Source of the DNA: Mauremys mutica
Taxonomy: Eukaryota > Chordata > Testudines > Geoemydidae
Assembly: GCF_020497125.1 (NCBI RefSeq)
Contig: NC_059077.1
Location: forward strand, 27,975,340-28,039,339
Direction: 5' to 3'
Length of the DNA: 64,000 nt
In this document: positions 10,977-23,055 of the stretch, piece after piece
How positions within the stretch are numbered: position 1 is the stretch's first letter
How the letters are laid out: every line of letters starts with the position of its first letter
Made by a program: the position numbers and the translations under genes
Notes under the pieces: generated by a model
What the model was told of the DNA's origin: nothing
Database searches by the model: none
What the model saw: only the letters and a program-made list of their open reading frames with translations

Positions 10977-12244
10977 CCTCCGGCTTTTTATTTTTTTTCC
11001 TCTGTACTCTGGTACTATGTTGAAACAAAAGCATTCTGAGCCCTACACTTTCTAATTTCAGTTATAGTGCAGTGCTAGCTAATATGTTTGGAAATTTTAT
11101 GCAGGTTAGCTGCATCATGCACACTATGGGCACCTTCACCCAGATGGGCAATAGCTTCCCCCAAGGCTTTTAAAATAACTAGCTACTGAAAAAAATATAG
11201 GAATAAATTGTATCAGCTCAATTTCAATAGCACAATGTCAAATTGATCCAGTGTAATCAATGTCTTCAGAGCCTGCAGTACCTGCTATGGACAGCTACAT
11301 TTAGGGCTTTGTTTTGTGTATGTTGTTATGTGTTTAGTGTTTTTCTTTTGTTTTTTAATTTTCAAAGGGCCAGATTGGCAGCACTGGGAACTGAATTCCT
11401 TCATTTCTCCCCATAAATTGCCAGCAAACAGGCAGCATCCAGAGAAGCTTCCACACGCGAGCCTGCCAATGTGCCTCTCCTATGATCTGGAGGAACCTTT
11501 TAAAAGTGAAGGGTTCTCAAAACTGGATTTAGAGGAAATTAAACTCAGTTCTTTAAATATGGGTAGGAGTGTGCCAGTGTGAGTGTGTGCCCACGCATAC
11601 ACATAATACCGCATCTCCAAAAGTACAATTCAACATATGCAGCTTGCAGGAGAAATAATTAATTTGCTTTATTTCCTCTGTCTCCTATTTCCTTTCAATA
11701 TACTGATGCTTCTAAGTAAATAAATAAAAGCTATACAAAATGAACCTGGTAGTGAGGCATCCAAGTAAAAAGTGATCCATTAGCTGAAATTAATGAAGTA
11801 AATAGGTGGTGTTTTGAAATAACAGACTGAAGGTAAAAGCATTAACTAAAAAATGCAGTGGACTCAACATTGGTAAAAGAAAAGATGAGGGTACAGTTAT
11901 ATAATAAACAGTATCAGAGTGGAAGTTGTGAAGAAAGTCCAAGATAAAATCATTTTTAAAACAACCTTTTCTGACTCTAATATTCATAATTATAACTGCA
12001 AACAAAATTGAGGCTTTTGGGCAATAGGGCCTATGTTTAATTGCTCACAGTCAATATGCACATTTGAAGGCTCCAAAAGTTTTCAAAATAAGTATAATTT
12101 CCGTCATTGTCTATGATAGCTTGCAACAACTGGAATGATAGCCCAAATATCACACTTTGTTTGTCGATTTGACCTCCTACATCACATACCTAGAAATAGT
12201 TACATTCTAATCCATTTATCCTTTGTGAATTCCTGAATCAGAGT
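10977..12244. other. No gene recognised
   Basis: AT-rich. The ORF at 11316-11582 opens after a pyrimidine-rich AG acceptor-like site near 11366 but has no donor or recognisable domain. Confidence 0.5.
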
Positions 12245-12346
12245 TTGAATAGAATCATAAGACTGGAAGGGACCTTGAGAGGCCATCTAGTCCAGTCCCG
12301 TGCACTCATGGAAAGACTAAGTATTATCTAGACCGTCCCTAACAAG
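12245..12346 (-). repeat. CR1 LINE 3' tail
   Basis: AGAATCATAAGACTGGAAGG, GACCTTGAGAGGCCATCTAG, TCCAGTCCCGTGCACTCATG is the reverse complement of a CR1 3' terminus, including the ATTCTATGATTCT-type tail at the left end. Strongly 5' truncated. It shares wording with the longer CR1 at 61557-62395. Confidence 0.8.
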
Positions 12347-13109
12347 GTGGGAGTTTTGTTGCTATCTTCTACTATAAAGAATGTATTTCTCATTGAATAG
12401 CTGGTTTTCATGCTGTAAGGCTTCTGATCTAGCACAACCATATATGTGAATTGTTCTTTCCTTTTGGATTAGACTTTTTAAAAATTGTAAATATTGGCTT
12501 TAGAAAAGTGGGAAGAGTTTATTTATAGTTGCTTTGTTAGGGGAGAGTTTGTTTTGAAATTTGAATAGAAGTAGAGGCTTTGCAAGTTAAAGTAGACACT
12601 TCCGCCACCAATCCACATACTCCTTGGTTACAGTTGTGGGAATGCACATGTGTTTAGGCCCCATAGGAGGATTCCAATACTAAACGCTGTAGAAAGCTAT
12701 TTCAAAAGCATGCACCCATCAAACAGCAGATTTGTACTCACCCATTTTGCACATACAATGTGAGGTTTGTGACTGGGATTGAATTTATGCTAGCGGCTTA
12801 TGCTCTCTTTTGAAAATTTGGCTCACAAAGTTCAACATGTGTTGGCTACTATATGCCAAGCCCTACATACATGCACCACTTAATGTAAACTATGTTAGAT
12901 AACATAATTTGCATAATGAACAAATGTATTGCCTAAATATTCTTGACACATATATGATTTTTAGATAAAAACCTTTTTGTGACAAAAATGTTCTTTGCGG
13001 GGTAGGGTGGGGCATGGTGTGTGTGTTTCTCTCCCTGAGAGCATGATCTAAAGCCTCATTGAAGACGGAGGAACGGCTCCCATTGACTTCAATGGGCTTT
13101 GGTTTGGGC
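12347..13109. other. No gene recognised
   Basis: AT-rich unique-looking DNA. Bases 13050-13105 (CCCATTGACTTCAATGGGC) contain a self-complementary motif common in old reptile repeats. Confidence 0.5.
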
Positions 13110-13966
13110 CAGACGTGGGCAAACTACGGCCCGTGGAACCATCCTGCCTGGCCCCTGAGCTCCCAGCTGGGGAGTCTAGTCCCCAGCCCCCCCCCCGCCC
13201 CCGCTGTCTCCGCGTCCCCCCCCCCACACCCCCCGCAGCCTTGCTGCTGCACGGGCCGCGTTCTGGCCTGCCACTCCCGCTGGGCAGCGTGGGTAGTGCA
13301 GCTGGCTCTGGCCGGATATCACAGCTGCAAGCTCCTGCTGCTGGTAAGGGGGTGGGGAGCGGGGGGGGGGGTTGGGTAAGGGAGCAGGAGTCCTGGGGAG
13401 CAGTCAGGGAGGAGGGGGTGGTTGGATGGGGCAGAGGTTCTGGAGGGGCGGTCAGGGGATGGGGAACAGGAAGGGTTGGGAGTGGGAGTCCTGGGGGGCC
13501 TGTCGGGGGTGGAGATGTGGACAGGGGTTGGGAGGGCAGTCAGGGGACAGGAAGCAGGGGGGCTGGATAAGGGGGTGGGATCCCGGGGGCCAGTTAGGGG
13601 CGGAAGGTCCCGGGAGCTGGTGGTCAGGGGATGAGGAGCAGAGGGCGGTTGGATAGGGGGTGGGAGTCCCAAGGGTGCTGTCAAAGGGCAGGGGTGTGGA
13701 TAGGGGTCGGAGCAGTCAGGGGACAGGGAGCAGGGAGGTTGGATAGAGGGCGGAGGTCCCGGGATGGGGCGGTCAGGGGACACAGAGCAGGGGGGATTGG
13801 ATGAGTCGAGGATTCTGAGGGGGACAGTCAGGGGGCAGGAAGTGGGAGGGGCAGATAGGGGGCGGGGGCCAGGCTGTTTGGGGATACACAGCCTTCCCTA
13901 CCTGGCTCTCCATACAGTTGCACAACCCCGATGTGGCCCTTGGTCCAAAAAGTTTGCCCACCCCTG
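13110..13966. mobile_element. Non-autonomous hAT-type transposon with GC-rich core
   Basis: Starts CAGACGTGGGCAAACT and ends AGTTTGCCCACCCCTG, a 16-base inverted repeat with two mismatches. Target duplication is GTTTGGGC at 13102-13109 and GTTTAGGC at 13967-13974 (8 bases, one mismatch). It is 857 bases long. The centre is a G-rich degenerate tandem array; all ORFs through it are frames of the array. Confidence 0.88.
13370..13860. repeat. G-rich degenerate minisatellite
   Basis: Units of roughly 55-75 bases repeat the phrases GTCAGGGGA, GGAGCAGGG, GGTTGGATAGGGGG and GGGAGTCCCGGG with substitutions and small length changes, about seven or eight units. The array has probably expanded inside the hAT element. 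Runs of G make it a likely G-quadruplex former on the + strand. Confidence 0.75.
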
Positions 13967-13983
13967 GTTTAGGCCTTTGGATC

Positions 13984-14106
13984 TAGGGTGACCAGATAGC
14001 AAGTGTGAAGAATCGGGACGGGGGTGAGGGGTAATAAGTGCCTGTATAAGACAAAGCCCCAAATATTGGGACTGTCCCTATAAAATCAGGACTTCTGGTC
14101 ACCCTA
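13984..14106. mobile_element. 123-bp MITE with perfect TIRs and TSD
   Basis: TAGGGTGACCAGA at the left is the exact reverse complement of TCTGGTCACCCTA at the right. The flanking 8-base duplication TTTGGATC is perfect (13976-13983 and 14107-14114). It lies only 17 bases from the previous element. The 8-base TSD suggests hAT, although the TA-GGG terminus differs from the CAG type. Confidence 0.9.
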
Positions 14107-14114
14107 TTTGGATC

Positions 14115-15760
14115 TGATCTGTCTGTGACCTTCTTGCATGCCTCCCACTGACTCTGTGGAGTAGAGACAGTTTCTCTGCACAGCCATGAGCCAGGCAGGA
14201 GTCTCCACCTCTGCATGTGCGGTACCTGAATACACCTGGTACCATGGTTACCTGGTTCTGGAACTACTGTCAACGTGTAAGAATTTCCTTACATTTTAAG
14301 TAGGTGAAAACCACTTCACCCATGTTTTTCTTTGCCCCTCCACTCTACTCCCTCTCACCTTTTGAAAATGGATATAACCTTACATCCACCCGAATGTACA
14401 CGGGACTGTCTAGTGTACCCTAAGTGGCCCCTCAGACCTCTGGCTTCTTTGGAACGTTGTCCTTGGCAAAAATATTCACCTATTAGTAACTACAGGGAAA
14501 CTTGTCAATAGGCAGAGTGCAGCGCTGGTTGGAAATCATTGTGGGACTGGCTGCAGCTATGCGGTTGAACTACCTGTGGCTGTCGTTCATGTTGGCTCCA
14601 CAAGGAATCAGACTGGGCACAGCCAAGACTTGCTCTAGTAAAGTGCTTCCCCAAAAGCACTTGCCATGTGAGAGTAAAGAAGGGCCTGATTCTGCTCTGT
14701 TACAACTCAGTTTCATTTCATTAGGGTCATTCTCTATTTACATTAGTTTAACTGAGAGCAGAAATGGGCCTGAAGTATTCTACAGCTGTTACAGGCACCA
14801 GCCCAGTGGTTGTGACCCCCTTTTTTCTGCAGACGGGCCTAAAGATGAGCTCTTGTAGCAAGGAATATTTTTGTTTGTCACAATCTGTAGAAGCTGCTGA
14901 ATGTGAAGTAATAAGAGTTGAGTCGAAACACAGAAAATGAAAAAGAAAACATTTTCTACTGGGTACAAATGAGCCCAGGAAACTGCAGCAGAATTTATCG
15001 AGTAGCTCCCTGCTGAAGTTCTCTGCCAGAGCCTATTCATCTGACTTTTCAGTGAAATAACATGACATTTTAGTGCAGAGGAAATCATCCAAGCATGTCT
15101 TTCCCTGTCGTCAAGGAAGAATGAAGCTAACAGCAGGTTACTGGAAATATGTAATTAATGTGATATTGCAAATGGCAGCCTAAGACAGTTATGTTATCAA
15201 CAAAGAAATGACAAAATTGCAAGGCAGTTTACATTTGCCTAAAGTTGTAATGTGTACATATATTTTTCATCTCTCCATTTTTTCTAGCAGAACAAACACT
15301 GCAATCCTGGTTTATTCTGGAAAATGGGAAGTTAAATTGTTCTGATCAGAGGAAGTACGATCATAATGGAGAGAGAATCTATTAGAGGTGTGTGAAAAGT
15401 TTCACTCTGTATGGGCAGCCTGAACTGGAAGCACTCAAGCAGAATTAATGCAGTCAAGTCAATGAATGCAGCTGTGAATCGGGCTATGGTGGCCTATGCA
15501 GCCCATTAACAAGCCTAAAAGAATGTAAACAATTTCTTCATAGTTCCTGCTAAGTCCTCTGGCTATTTCTGGATTGAGTGCAGACGTCCCAGAATGCAGC
15601 ATTATGGGATGTCACAGATACTGCAAAACTCTGCTGTTGAACTGAGTTAGTCCAAAAAGCCCCATATAAGTTGAATTTTCTGTTCTGTATATGGCATCAT
15701 TTTCAATGTTACTTTTAGGCTTAATTTAAAAAAAAGACATTGAAAACAGTTACCATATGT
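14115..15760. other. No gene recognised
   Basis: Bases 14680-14775 (GGGCCTGATTCTGCTC, TTTACATTAGTTTAACTGAG) resemble the same old low-copy family as 59570-59745. The ORFs at 14502-14858 and 14789-15088 show no domain. Confidence 0.5.
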
Positions 15761-15764
15761 ATAA

Positions 15765-16035
15765 ACTGTGGAACTCATTGCTACAGGAACCCACTAAGGC
15801 CAAGAACATAACAAGATGCTTAAAGGGAATGGAAATTGATATGGATTTCTAGAGTTGTTATAACTGAACACAAACATATTGGAACGGATAGTAAACTTCA
15901 TGCCTTAAGGCTTACGCCAATCTCCAGCCATCAGAGATCAGGATGAGACTTGTCTGAGGTACCACATCTGATGCTGGCCACTGATGGAGATAGGATACAG
16001 GACTAGATTAAATTTGGATCTGATCCAGTCTGGCA
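15765..16035 (+). repeat. CR1/L2-like LINE 3' end
   Basis: GTGGAACTCATTGCTACAGG, CCAAGAACATAACAAGATGC, GATGAGACTTG, ATACAGGACTAGATTAAATT and GATCTGATCCAGTCTGGCAG are in the order of a LINE 3' region. A parallel, different copy lies at 62930-63165. 5' truncated, non-coding. Confidence 0.6.
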
Positions 16036-16037
16036 GG

Positions 16038-16062
16038 TGTGTGTGTGTGTGTGTGTGTGTAC
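16038..16062. repeat. (GT)n microsatellite
   Basis: An uninterrupted GT run of about 12 units immediately after the LINE 3' end, ending GTACACAGGGGG. Confidence 0.9.
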
Positions 16063-16357
16063 ACAGGGGGAAAAAAGTCTTTCCTTGATTAGGACATAGA
16101 CTTGGAGCTTCTAGCTAATGACATCCTACTATAGGTAGGAAAGTGCTAGTGAGTAAGCTGAATCTTGAGCAGCTTATAAAAGTGTTAGCAGCCTCATTGC
16201 AAAACACATGCAACCTGTGAGTGGAACACTGAATAGGTAAATTAGACCTAAATGGAAGTTGGCCTGGGCATATGCATGGCAACAATAGGTGTGGCAGCAA
16301 ATTCTCTAACCGGAGCATGGCTGTGGTCTAGAAACTGCAGGACAACATGGGATCAGC

Positions 16358-16598
16358 AAGAAGGATAAAAGAGAAACCAGAGAGACTTTCACCTTCAAGA
16401 TAAGAACAGATCTTGGGTAACTCAAGATTCCAACCAAAGCAACACAAGGAAGATTTAAAAACAAAAAAAGCAAGAGAGATTTAAACTATTGACTCTCTCT
16501 CTCTTTCCCCCCCATGACTTTGGTTGGAATCTTGAGTTTCCCCAAGTTTTGTTCTCATCTTGAAGGTGGAAAGTCTCTTGTTTTTCTCTTTTATCAGT
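16358..16598. repeat. Long inverted repeat, about 80-base arms
   Basis: The left arm (about 16360-16438, containing AAGGATAAAAGAGAAAC, GACTTTCACCTTCAAGAT, CAAGATTCCAACCAAAG) is the near reverse complement of the right arm (about 16520-16598, CTTTGGTTGGAATCTTGAG, ATCTTGAAGGTGGAAAGTC, TTTCTCTTTTATC). The loop of about 80 bases holds A-rich and CT-rich tracts. No clear TSD was found. It could be a fold-back MITE or an inverted partial dimer. Confidence 0.8.
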
Positions 16599-17159
16599 CT
16601 GGGTTCCAAGCAGGGAGGAAAAGCCTCAAAGTACCATTCCACTTTTGCTTCAGCTCACAAGAATCTTTTAGTCAGTCAGATCATATATAAAATAAATTCA
16701 CAAGAAAGAATGCTACATCTGGCTTCAAACTCCTTACCTCTCAGTCTCAGATACTTATTTTTGAAACTGAAAACATTTACATTTAAGTGCTGCTTAAGGA
16801 TCAATCAGTCTGCCTCTCTCTCTCCTCTCTTCAATTCTTTGCTTCTTCTGATGCTTTTTGAAAATAAAAAGCATGTATAGGATAGTGCTCTGGACCACTT
16901 TGTGTATTGCAATAAGGTGAGGCATAATGGATGAGAGCTCCCCACTGACATGCCGAAGAGAGAGACACTCACTTTCTATTGTAAAAGCCTTTGACAAATT
17001 CAGAGATCAGCTGTCCTAGCTTAAAAGAAATGAAACAAATTCTTCACTGTCCATTTCTAAATCTCTTTGGAGTTTTTCTTAGTCCTCTTTCCCCAGATTA
17101 TTAAAACTGCAGTTTCATGGCTTATTTTTTCTGTCAGATTTTTGTTTTGTTTTGTTGCC

Positions 17160-17332
17160 AGGGTGAAATAGAAAGGAATTAAATATTTCAAGGCTCCATC
17201 TACTGAATTTCAGGTTCCCTTGTCCCCTTAGAGCCAGTGCAAGGGAAACCCAGGCTGGCAGGGCTGGAGGGCTGAGTGGGACCCCAGTACATCAGGTGGC
17301 ATCCAGAAGGAGGGTCCAATTCATCACAGGCT
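17160..17332 (+). repeat. Possible LTR 3' remnant
   Basis: The phrase GTGGGACCCCAGTACATCAG, GTGGCATCCAGAAGGAGGGT, CCAATTCATCACA parallels the end of the solo LTR at 3116-5900 (CACATCAGGTGGCAGCTCCC, ATCCAACCCATCACA). Only the terminal part can be aligned by eye. Confidence 0.4.
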
Positions 17333-17414
17333 GTTTTTTGAAAATTGGGTTAAGTGCTCTCTTTTCTCTTTCCTCCTCCTCCTTCATAGGCTTCATACTT
17401 TCAAAAGGGGCTGT

Positions 17415-17583
17415 CCTGCAAGGTGCTGAGCCCTCTACTCCAGTCAAGCAAATCAACTAAGCTCTTGCTTAACTTTAAGCACAGGAGCACCTGGATTTCA
17501 GTGGGACTACTCCCGTATTTAAAAATGAAGAAGGTGCATACGTTTTTTGCTGGATTGGCCTGGAGGGCTCAGCACCGTGCAGG
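17415..17583. mobile_element. Small TIR element
   Basis: CCTGCAAGGTGCTGAGCCCT at the left and AGGGCTCAGCACCGTGCAGG at the right form 20-base inverted termini with one or two mismatches, 169 bases in all. Interior phrase AGTGGGACTACTCCCG recurs as ATGGGACTACAGGTGAG near 45063, so the family is present elsewhere in the window. No TSD established. Confidence 0.55.
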
Positions 17584-18639
17584 CTGGAGCCCAGGCTCTT
17601 TATTCAGCTCAATCATGGCAATCTCATCTGGCTCACCATGCAAATTAGACAGTAGCTTTTAGATTACAGTGGCCTATTTGGTGTTTTCAGATTCTGTCGT
17701 GAGCTACAAACATTTTCAGTTGTCCTCAGCTAGGATAAGCACAGTGCTTATTTGTGTTATCCACTGTACAGAGCCACCCCTCAAACTCCCCCCACCCAAC
17801 CCCCACACACCTAGTGAATGACTATTCGTGCAGCCTTACAGAACTTTATTGGCTCTCTCCTTTCATGCTCAAAGATGTGCAGCGTCCAGTATTTATTTCA
17901 TATGATAGCAGATTGCACATGTACATACCAATTTTTATAGTGACTCTGGTATAAAGGCACATGAGGGTTTCATTTTGTTTGCCAAAGTATACTCATTCTG
18001 GGAGACTAGAAGGTAAGACTTCTAAGATGAGAGCACGTTCCAAGTAGGTCATTTTTAAAAATGTAATAAAGGGATGTCAAACAAGTAAAATATTGATCAG
18101 AGCTCATGGGATTTTTTTTTGGTAGCTGAACAAACAGATATTCAATAAAGGGACTTTAAGATAGGTTCTCAATATGAATTCCAACCTACGGTTGTGATTT
18201 TTTTCCATTTTATTTGCTCTTTGCTAAAATATTTACATAATGCTTTATCTTGATTTGTTTTAAGCTTTGAAATCTTTAAAAATTCAGAAAAAGAGGTCTC
18301 GCTATGCAGATGTTTCTGGTTTGTAGAGTTCCATAAAATCACCCTATATTTTGAGCAAGTTAAGTAGTTTTGTTTTTGTTTTTTTTACTCAGCATAAACA
18401 AACGACTTGGCATTTTCTGATTGGTACACCTCCTCCCTCTCCCTCTCTCTCTCTGATCTTAAATGATGATTCATTTGTGAACATCAAGAAAAATAACCTG
18501 AAGTGCATTTCAAGACACATTTTGGTAAAGGCTTTTGAATAATAATTGGAGTTGCGTATGTCTTTTAGCAAGATGGTATTTAATAGACTAAAAGAAGTGT
18601 GTGCAGATCTGTTTAAATATTAGAGCAGAAATTAAAGGT
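17584..18639. other. No gene recognised
   Basis: AT-rich with a pyrimidine (CCTCTC)n-like tract at about 18429-18455. No supported gene. Confidence 0.6.
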
Positions 18640-20700
18640 TTTTCTTCAAGTATGTGTCAGTGTGGCTCATGCATTTTGTGCCCATGTGCCTCATGCATGT
18701 GAGATCAGAACTTTTTGAACATCAGTGTCCACTAGGGCTGCCCCTGTGCCCTGCATGCCTTTTTGTCCCCTAGCTGAGGGCATTAAGGGCAGAGTGGCTG
18801 AAATTGTCCCTCACTTACTTGTTATCACCCCTTGCAGTGAGCTGGAACTAGTGGTGTATGCCCACTACCTCTTAGCGTTTACTTTTGATGTACCAAGTTA
18901 GAGCTAAAATTATCTTCCCTTACCCTTGTTAATTGGTATCTCACAAACATTTTCAATTTTGAATGTTTTCCAAAGGAAAATATAACTTCTCATTTTCCCC
19001 TTTGGTGCTTGATGCCTCTTCCTGTGTCAAATGGTGGACTCAAAGCAGGGTAGACGGATTCTTCCTAAAAGTGGGGGGGGTCACGAGCCCTGCCCCCACC
19101 CATGTCCCTGCTCTTCCCTCTGAGGCCCAAGCCAAACTGGGAGCTGGGCCAGGGAGCCATGGATCCTCTACCTGCCTGGGGGTGTGGGGGGGAAGTGAGA
19201 GCAGCCTCCTCGCCCATGTCCCTGTGTCCATTGGCCTCCACCCGGGGCAGGCGGAGGGTCCACAGCTCCCCACAGCTTCCCAGGTTCCCAGGGCTGCTCT
19301 TCCCTGGGCCGGGCTCCAGCTTTCAGCCTGGCTGAGGGGAAGTGAGGACGGTCCTCAGGGGAAAGAGGAGGGGCAGGGACTGGCCCTGGGCCCTTGGCAG
19401 AAAATGGATGGGCCAGGCCTATCCACTTTCAAAAGTGGGAGGGCCATGGCCCCCTGTCGTCTTCTCCCCACCCTCTCCCCATCCCAATGTCTCTGACTCA
19501 AAGCATTTAGCCTTTAACCTATGCCGGTCTTATGATAGAGTTTAATCCCTCTCACCAGTGTCCAGACCTGTTGTTTATTCTGCCTCAGTTAAAGTCACAT
19601 CCTGGGTCAGTGTACCATATACCAGTCTTTCCATATAAGGGACATAGAAGTAGAGACTCTTGTCTCAAGCTTCACTGCCTCAAGCAGACCACGTGGGTAA
19701 CCTGGAACCCTGAAAAGAGACGACTGGCCTCTGAAACATACCTAACCTGCTAAAGTCCTCTTCTGCCTGCGTCCCTACCAGCTGGCATGCAATCCCTAGG
19801 ATCAATGCTGACAAGATTGGTGTCAAGTAGAGATTCAGCACCAAGAGCTGGTACCGCAGCTTCCCAAAGGCAGGCAAGGTCTGGGCAGAAAGACAAACCT
19901 GGTTCCAGACACCAATCTGTGTCCTTTAACAAGGAGAGGTCTAACCATAATCCCTCCAGGGGGGAAAAACCACACCCAACCCAGCACTGGCACAACTCCC
20001 AGCAAAGTGCTAAAGAAGCATGGCCTGGCATCGCCATTGATGCTGGCTTCAATGGAAGTGACAGCGTCTGCATCGGAGCAGGTATTGACATCAGTACCAT
20101 CTATGGAATCATTAACAGAGCCAGCTGATTCCTCACTGGAGAAGACTATATTGCCCACAGCAATGTCCTCATTACGGAGTCCTTCACACTCAGCACTGGC
20201 ACATACCATCCGGGCACCAAGATCTCCTCACAGACTGGCATACCTCTTGATGATGTCTACTAGTTATCACTGTCACCAGGGCACACTTTTTCAACCACGT
20301 CCAGCAGGGAGCCTTCTCTGCTAAAATCAGGAGACCCTGAAATGCATGCCAGACATTGCTTCTTTGTAGCCCTTATAGAGCCACCACAAGGATGGCAATG
20401 GACTGGTCAACCCTAACTAAACCAGCCATATCAGTATAATGCACCACCATGGCCTTTTTGGGCACCCTGTCCTGCTCTTTCAGGAACTGAAGGTTCTGTC
20501 ATACACAGTAGCAGCTCAAATAGTCTCAAGAAACCAGTGGCAATGATAGTACTACATTACTCTGTTTTCAGTCCCAGCTGCCCAGGACAAGTGGAGGAGT
20601 CTGGGCATGAAGGTAGAATGCAGAACTGTCCCAATACTTGGCAAATAAGACTTTTGTGATTTGACCAACTTGTTGCAGCCTGAGTCAAACCAAAAACGGT
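18640..20700 (+). pseudogene. Decayed DIRS-like element, 5' leader and gag-like region
   Basis: Bases 18640-18800 resemble a DIRS 5' leader (CTTCAAGTATGTGTCAGTGT, GGGCATTAAGGGCAGAGTGG). A gag-like frame follows in pieces: TGTVKWW-type codons at about 19020-19046, continuing after an insertion at 19506, and a serine/proline-rich stretch at 20007-20324 (VPSMESLTEPADS). The DIRS ORF1 is a low-complexity structural protein, so similarity is hard to prove by eye, and several frameshifts are present. It could be another retroelement gag. An unrelated 447-base insertion splits it at 19048-19494. Confidence 0.38.
19048..19494. mobile_element. 447-bp insertion with 11-bp target duplication
   Basis: The exact 11-mer GACTCAAAGCA occurs at 19037-19047 and 19495-19505 and brackets GC-rich sequence unlike its flanks. 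The insert has no inverted termini and no poly(A), but it does contain AAAAGTGGG near its left end and again near 19430. Retroposition would explain an 11-base duplication; the family is unknown to me. Confidence 0.7.
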
Positions 20701-20839
20701 TCTCTTCTGTGGAAACTCTAGTGGATGGAAGTTATTGCTATTATAAAGTGGGCATGAAGATAGTGTACATTTAAGATAGGATGACTATTCAGTGAGCTTG
20801 CAGTATGGAAGAAGTCAGGCAGTCATCTTCAAGCGCACA

Positions 20840-20910
20840 TGCTCTCCAGGGCTTCATCTGTGTTTGAACAGTGCCTAGCACATCGTGTGCACTACAACAA
20901 TCACACACAC
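20840..20910 (+). repeat. SINE 3' tail fragment
   Basis: GTGTTTGAACAGTGCCTAGC, ACATCGTGTGCACTAC matches the conserved tail of MIR-like SINEs (ACAGTGCCTAGCACA). The rest of the SINE is not recognisable. Confidence 0.5.
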
Positions 20911-23055
20911 AAAACTATATTAAAAGAACATTATGAAGGTTGTAAATCAAGCACACTGAAATTAGGAAATGGCGGAATTAAGGTTGTCTGTGCATTTTGC
21001 CGGCTGTTTGTCGCTATTCCACAGTTGACTTTGGTTTCATCTCCATCATTGTCCTGTAGCTACCTCATATGACCGGTTTCTCATTGCACCTCGAACTGTT
21101 GCCTTTTGCCACTGATTTCTGTGGCTATTTGATGGCTGGATCCAGACCAGCTCCCATGTGTGTAGTGGCCTCAGGTCCTTGGTTCATTTGTTGTAGCAGG
21201 CTGCCTGCCTGGCTTGGAGATCTCTTAACTGCTTCTGTGTCCTGTCCATCATTCCTCTGCTGGGTTGCCACACACTACCACTCATGGGAAGCAGAGTTTT
21301 GATTCTCTGGCCCATCAGTCCCTGTGCTGGGCTACTGTCTATTACCTTTGCCATCACTTTCTTGAGTGTCTTTACTGACAAATTTGCCTTCCTGATGCTT
21401 TGTGGGTACTCAGGGGAAGACATAGTGTACTCAAATTCCTTTTAGATGCTGAATAGTTTGAATTCTGCTGCAGTGTACTGTGGCCCATTGTCTCAGCATA
21501 ATGTCTGGTGAGACATACCTTGCAAAATGTACTGTCAGTTTCCCGATCACAATTTTTTGCCTAAGTGTTCTCTAGATAGTCTACTACTCCAGTTTCTGGG
21601 AGGTGAACTACTGTGACCACATGGTTCCTGTCATGGAAACTAAACATGACTGTTCCAGTCTTTTCCCAGAGTCTGTTTTTATTTTTGTGATAAAATCTCC
21701 TGTTGTCTCTCACTATACTCTTTGCACACCTTGCACTGTTCCTTTCTCAACTGGACATTCATGCCTCACCAGTAAACACACGCCTAGTTTGTCTCTATGC
21801 TCACGTGTGAAACATGTATCTGTCTCATCATATCAGCTCTTAAATCTGCTGGGATAACTGCTCAGTCTCCTTTAAACAAAATCCTGTCTTGCGCACACAC
21901 CTCCCCCTCACCTGGTGGTAGGGGGTAACCTCCTGTGGCACTTGTGCCTTGCAATCTGGCCAACTGTGGAGTATGATTCATATTACTGCCTCTCCACTGC
22001 TGTGTTGGATTGCCTGGAACCAAAGTATTGTAGTACATTGATAGACTCTTACCGCCCAGAGTACAACACAGATGGCTCTGTGCCCTGCTCACTATATCTA
22101 CCACCAGTGGACAGTACCTTGTCCTCACATCAAGTGCTGAAGTCTCCATGACATGAGTTATACTCACTTGCGTGCCCTCAGCAGTGGTTTTTTCACCAGC
22201 CTTTCTAATGGCTGGTGCTCAGACTGCACATCAGCTTGTGCCCAAAGGTGAGCTGATGCAATCACATTCCCCTTTCTGCGTCTCTCAAGACTCTACTAGC
22301 AAATGCTGTGGGCTGCTGTGTTTGCATCCGTGCTGCCCCTGGGCCTCTTTCCAGGGCATCATACTGTAGCTCTAGCTGCTCTGCTGGGTTGTAGTACTCT
22401 AGGACAGGTGTCTTGCTTTTGATTCTCTTTACTCTTTCAAATTCCTGTTCCCGGGTCTCTGACTATTCCCACACTGCATCATTTTGTGTTAACTGCCTTG
22501 GGGGTTCACAGCCATCTGATAGGGGTGCACAGAATCTATAAATCGCTGGACTCCCTTCACCTCCTTTAGTCTGTGCTTTTCCTTAATGGATCTTAGTTTC
22601 TCAGGGTCTGGCCAAAGTCCCTCAGAAGTCTCAGATGTCTGAGGATGGGACCTCAGTTCTCCTTCAGCTTGTCTGTGTTCAGCCTAATGTTCATTCCGAC
22701 CACCTGTTTAGGAGTTGTTGCAGCTTGGTATCATGGTTCTGGATTGCTTCTTCCTTAACATCTTCTGCAATAAGAATGTTATCGGCTACAGTCTTAGTGC
22801 CCGGAAGTCCCTCTAATGCCTGGTTCAGTTTACATTAGAACACCTATAGGGATGGCTGATGCCCATAGACATTTGTGCCCAGTGGTGTCTGCCAAACGAT
22901 ATGGCAAACATTGTCAGGTGGTTGGTTGGCTCATCTAGCTCAATATGCCAGAACACATTTTTGACATCACAAACAGTGACTTCTTTTGCCCTAGATAAAT
23001 TGGGTAGTGTGTCCTCAATTGTTGGTAATGAGTAGTGACTTTTTTTCAATGCTCT

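Noticed and set aside
13059..13783. Long overlapping ORFs on both strands (up to 154 codons)
   Set aside because: They lie in the G-rich tandem array of a hAT element; openness in several frames is a composition effect and products are low-complexity Gly or Pro/Ser runs.
13370..13860. CRISPR-like array
   Set aside because: The units vary in length and sequence and have no constant repeat with unique spacers; it is a eukaryotic minisatellite inside a transposon.
18963..19496. 177-codon plus-strand ORF
   Set aside because: It crosses the left edge of the 447-bp insertion and is mirrored by an open minus frame; no domain.
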